64,000 nucleotides of DNA from Gyromitra esculenta (Eukaryota; Ascomycota; Pezizomycetes; Pezizales; Discinaceae), in contig JBCAML010000003.1 in assembly GCA_038503075.1 (NCBI GenBank), positions 3,534,001-3,598,000 of the forward strand, written 5' to 3'. The notes under the pieces were generated by a model. The model was not told where the DNA came from. It worked only from the letters and a program-made list of their open reading frames with translations, and searched no databases. Positions 60,996 to 64,000 of the stretch are shown here, in pieces. The translations under genes were made by a program, and so were the position numbers. Within the stretch, counting starts at the first letter, position 1. Each line of letters begins with the position of its first letter.

Positions 60996-61691
60996 ATGTC
61001 TCATCCTCGTAGGTCAAGAAATGTTCTTGTTCCTCTCGCCCTGACTGCCACAGCCGCCCTTGCCGGGCTGGGATTGTATTTGTTACTGGGGAAGGGCTCA
61101 AGTACGCAGGGCTCAGAAGAGCCTCCGCGAAACGGAGGTGGGCTAATGGAGCATATCTCTGATGGTGACGAAGATGAATCCATCCAGCCACGGCCAAAGC
61201 CAAAAGCAGGCCCTGCGGGGTCAGCTAAAAGGAAGATTGCTATAGTCGTCCGCGAGGACGCTTTAGGACTTCTTTGGAACTTACCAACACTTAATCTGGC
61301 GACTACCGATGTCTTCATTCTCGTGCATTCTCCACAATCTGCCGGTAATCCAGAGAAGGTATACAAATTGGCGAAAGAGGTTTTTCCTCGAGAATATCCT
61401 CGAGAATACATCATGCCCTACATGATAGAAGCGGCGATCCTGCCACTCTTGCGACACTTAGCGCCGGAAGTGGTGTATATGGATGAGTCTTTAGTTGGCG
61501 AGGGGGGTTCGACGGTAACGTTACTGTTGGAAGGGAATTGGGTTGGGGCTGTTGTCGTCACTACTACAGATCAGGGTAAAGGGAATGGTGTGGCAGATGG
61601 GTGGAAACAGAATGTACAGAGGTTTAGAGGGCGGTGTGCGGTCATTGCTAAAAGTGGTATCCGGAGTGACTGGGCGGGGAGAGTTGCTTAA
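60996..61691 (+). CDS. Single-pass membrane protein, Pex22-like
   Basis: 231 residues, one exon. The N-terminus has a short basic head (SHPRRSRN) and a transmembrane helix (VLVPLALTATAALAGLGLYLL), then an acidic, proline-rich linker. A folded domain runs from about residue 75, with alternating strands and helices (KRKIAIVVREDA, TTDVFILVHS, EVVYMDESL, GAVVVTT, GRCAVIAKSG), resembling a Rossmann-like fold. This layout, an N-anchored protein with a compact cytosolic domain of about 150 residues, fits Pex22, which anchors the ubiquitin-conjugating enzyme Pex4 at peroxisomes. Pex22 sequences diverge strongly, so the call rests on architecture and general resemblance. An unrelated N-anchored protein remains possible. 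Confidence 0.55.
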   Translation: MSHPRRSRNVLVPLALTATAALAGLGLYLLLGKGSSTQGSEEPPRNGGGLMEHISDGDEDESIQPRPKPKAGPAGSAKRKIAIVVREDALGLLWNLPTLNLATTDVFILVHSPQSAGNPEKVYKLAKEVFPREYPREYIMPYMIEAAILPLLRHLAPEVVYMDESLVGEGGSTVTLLLEGNWVGAVVVTTTDQGKGNGVADGWKQNVQRFRGRCAVIAKSGIRSDWAGRVA

Positions 61692-62368
61692 ACGTATTTT
61701 GTACTCGAGGATATAGATGGGAGCAGGGGTTTGTTGGATATCAAACTGATTTTATGGAGACTATGACAAGGATAATTAAGTGGGAGGAAATGGGTTATTG
61801 AGGGTTATGGCCTCACCGATTTCTTTGGCTTGGCGGAGTTGGTATGTTTGACTAGGCTTGAGTTTCAAAACATATAATATTGTTTTCGGTAATTGTTATT
61901 ATTCCCGTTATATCTCACTATAATCAGGATAGATATAATGCTGCTCGGACTTTCTTTGGAGGTGTATCTATCAATTTATGCTACTCGTAGTTAAACCTTG
62001 AAGCTAGAAACTACATGTATTGTTATCAAACATCACAAACTCTCATAATTACGTGTATTTACCATCCTCAGGCCTTCAGAGAAGCCGTTTTATGAGTGCA
62101 TGTATATTGCGTAGCTCAAAAATACGCTGAACCTGAGCTACTTCTCTTCTTATATGTAGTTTATCATCACGAGTTCACTTGAGTTTACTCTACTATTCGT
62201 CCGTTTACATCCCTCAAAACATCCTAATATCTCGATTCCCACCAAGAATAAAAACAAACACCTAGGTTTGATGATCTCTTATTTATCTAAATAATTCATC
62301 AATTCAAGCACAGTAGCTAATCTCTCGACGGGCTCAGGAGCTGTCTGTGTGCTCCTGCTAGAAAAGCC
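61692..62368. other. Intergenic, AT-rich
   Basis: About 680 bases between two plus-strand genes with no coding features; one TACATGTA palindrome at 62012. Contains the 3' end of the Pex22-like gene and the promoter of the next gene. Confidence 0.6.
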
Positions 62369-64000
62369 ATGACTCGTCTACTGAGCTCGGGCTTGGGTGG
62401 CTCTACCAAATACCTTCGTTTCGCTCTTTTATACTTCGTCTATATCTCTACCCTTTTTTACCTTGCTGCAGCCCTTCCCACTGGCTCGAAACTGCCTTGT
62501 ACTGATGGCTGCAAGCACATACGTCTCACTTTCGGTACCGATAACCACCTTACTCCACGGTGGACCCTCCTTCTAGCTCGTGATGCATCTGAAGAGGCTC
62601 TCTTAGTCGAGGTTGAAAGCCATTCAACTCCAATCGAAAATTTAGAAGTCAAAGCCAAGGACCACCCTGGTCCTTGTTATGAAGCTCCAGATAGACTTAA
62701 CCGTAAATCTCTTGCATTCGGCATCGACAACCACCTAATACCGATGCAAAACACTATTCGGCGAAGTAGTCAACCTGGGGAGGTCCTTTCTCTCAACGCT
62801 GAAAATCCATTGGCCCCGTTTAAGAGCGGTGTACATGTTGAAGCCGGGGAGATCCTTTCCCCCAGTATCGGGAGCAAAATTCACCCAATCCCGCACCTTG
62901 CCCGTCGCAATTCTATCGGACAAGAGCAGCTTCTCTGTTGCGGTAGCCACACGAAACAGAAGAGGGACGAAGTGGGCGATACTGCTGAAGAACTGCTTGT
63001 GCTTGACACTAAGAGCCATATAGTTCGTCGTAATGAGCGTGAACTTAACCCTGAATATCAAATCCGTGTACTCGGCACTGAAAGCAGTCTAATTCAACGA
63101 GGTCGTATTCCTGTCGATAGAACTGATCAAAGTCAATATTTTGACAATAGCAATCGCCAAATATCACAAGGGGACGAAGTCCAAGATAAAGTTATTTCTC
63201 TCAGCATCGAGGACCAGCCGATCATAATTCGTCGTGCTGAACCCGAAAATAGTGCTGTCGCGGAATCAGATGTCGAACAAGGTATTCAAGAAAAATTTAC
63301 TTTTGACAGAAGTTCTAAAGTCTCATCTGCTGATAGGATAACCATAGAGAACCAGAAATCAGAACCTACTGTGGTGTTAGCTCAGTCAATGGCTGGTCCA
63401 CCATTACCGCCAATTATGCCGTCGGGTGGTGACATTGTTGTAGAGAATACCAAAAACCATCCTGCTCACAGGCCAGTAAATAATAACACTGCTATGTTCC
63501 GCGTCTCTCGCACGCGGAGCATCAAAATCCCAAGTTTCACTTGGTCTTCTATAGCACAACCCACAGTATTGGCTAAAGAAACTCTGCCTCCTCAGGAAAC
63601 GCTACACGGTGATTCCATGGCTACTTTCAATAATGATTTAAATCCAGATTTTGAGTATCCTTCAGATGTCCGTTGCTTTAGTTGCGTCCTAAGAGTAGCA
63701 ATCGGCTTCTCAGTTTTACTGGCGATGACTTCATTGCTCTTGCTGTGTTGTCTGTCAAGGAAGGGCCAATATATTTGGATAAATACAGTGAATATAGTCG
63801 GACCCCAGAACCCAATTTATAAGACAAATCGTGGACCTCGCCATGATGGATCCGGTAGTGGGGCAGGAGAGGGATTGGATGGGATTTCGTCGGAGCAAGG
63901 TGTAGAAGAAGCAGCTTCTAGACATGGGACTGAAGGCGCGGATAGCTCGGGAATTGCCTCTAGGCAAAATGTCCAAAGCCCAAATAGATTGGCCTTTCCT
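62369..64000 (+). CDS. Secreted or type I membrane protein, unrecognised, 3' truncated by window edge
   Basis: From the ATG at 62369-62371 the frame stays open for 544 codons and runs off the right edge; no stop occurs. The N-terminus has a hydrophobic segment (FALLYFVYISTLFYLAAALP, about residues 17-36), a signal peptide or signal anchor. A second hydrophobic helix (VAIGFSVLLAMTSLLLLCCL, about 442-462) is followed by a hydrophilic Gly/Ser-rich tail, so type I topology is likely. The presumed ectodomain has loosely repeated units: FGTDNHLTP and FGIDNHLIP, and GEVLSLNAENP, GEILSPSIG, EELLVLDTKSHIVRR and DKVISLSIEDQPIIIRR. Several dibasic sites (RR or KR at about 62757, 62899, 62958, 63024 and 63232) could be processed by a kexin-type protease. 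I know no family; further exons downstream are likely. Confidence 0.75.
   Translation, partial: MTRLLSSGLGGSTKYLRFALLYFVYISTLFYLAAALPTGSKLPCTDGCKHIRLTFGTDNHLTPRWTLLLARDASEEALLVEVESHSTPIENLEVKAKDHPGPCYEAPDRLNRKSLAFGIDNHLIPMQNTIRRSSQPGEVLSLNAENPLAPFKSGVHVEAGEILSPSIGSKIHPIPHLARRNSIGQEQLLCCGSHTKQKRDEVGDTAEELLVLDTKSHIVRRNERELNPEYQIRVLGTESSLIQRGRIPVDRTDQSQYFDNSNRQISQGDEVQDKVISLSIEDQPIIIRRAEPENSAVAESDVEQGIQEKFTFDRSSKVSSADRITIENQKSEPTVVLAQSMAGPPLPPIMPSGGDIVVENTKNHPAHRPVNNNTAMFRVSRTRSIKIPSFTWSSIAQPTVLAKETLPPQETLHGDSMATFNNDLNPDFEYPSDVRCFSCVLRVAIGFSVLLAMTSLLLLCCLSRKGQYIWINTVNIVGPQNPIYKTNRGPRHDGSGSGAGEGLDGISSEQGVEEAASRHGTEGADSSGIASRQNVQSPNRLAFP

Overview
The window looks like a chromosomal segment of a filamentous ascomycete (Pezizomycotina; the class cannot be fixed from sequence alone, a leotiomycete-like fungus would fit). 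The reasons are short GT-AG introns (mostly 48-100 nt) with CTAAC/CTGAC-type branch sites, gene families typical of moulds, gene-dense patches separated by AT-rich gene-poor stretches, and repeat copies that differ mainly by C/T and G/A changes, as expected from repeat-induced point mutation. Exon models below were assembled by hand; wherever a model is given, the reading frame closes across all junctions.

Layout, left to right. 1-3.2 kb: the 3' part of a gamma-glutamyltransferase (+) and an unrecognised disordered protein (-). 3.2-8.4 kb: AT-rich, no supported gene, one 25-bp perfect inverted repeat. 8.4-10.4 kb: a Dal5/allantoate-type MFS permease (+). 11.6-16 kb: a large PNUTS/Ppn1-like PP1 regulatory subunit (-), divergent from a mitochondrial tRNA 2-thiouridylase (Slm3/MTU1/MnmA family, +, 17-18.7 kb). 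18.7-21.8 kb: gene-poor with a ~143-bp direct repeat. 21.9-24.1 kb: a disordered nuclear-type protein (+). 24.1-29.1 kb: gene-poor. 29.1-31.2 kb: guanine deaminase (+), whose zinc-binding HxH motif is assembled through an 8-nt microexon. 33-34.3 kb: an AIM24-family protein (-). 35.8-38.7 kb: a calponin-homology/coiled-coil protein (+) with a second calponin repeat on a distant last exon. 39.7-42.9 kb: a GT28/GT1 sterol-glucosyltransferase-like protein (+) with a VPS13-like C-terminal extension. 43-48.3 kb: mostly AT-rich and gene-poor. 48.3-51.9 kb: an FHA-domain, acidic, probably tail-anchored protein (+). 53.2-54.2 kb: an alpha/beta hydrolase (+), convergent with a JEN1-type carboxylate transporter (-, 54.4-56.3 kb). 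56.3-59.8 kb: gene-poor. 59.8-61.7 kb: a head-to-head pair, ERV25/p24 cargo receptor (-) and a Pex22-like membrane protein (+). 62.4 kb to the right edge: an open reading frame for a secreted or type I membrane protein, cut by the window.

The genes are mostly housekeeping and transport functions, not a biosynthetic cluster: nitrogen/purine scavenging (Dal5-type permease, guanine deaminase, gamma-glutamyltransferase), monocarboxylate uptake (JEN1-type), membrane traffic and lipids (ERV25, Pex22-like, glucosyltransferase with VPS13-like tail), actin/cytoskeleton (calponin protein), RNA modification and transcription (thiouridylase, PNUTS-like). I saw no CRISPR array, no rRNA, no convincing tRNA and no intact transposon. 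The most notable points are gene-structural: the 8-nt microexon carrying zinc ligands, and two genes whose last domain lies beyond an unusually long last intron with an in-frame stop just after the donor site.
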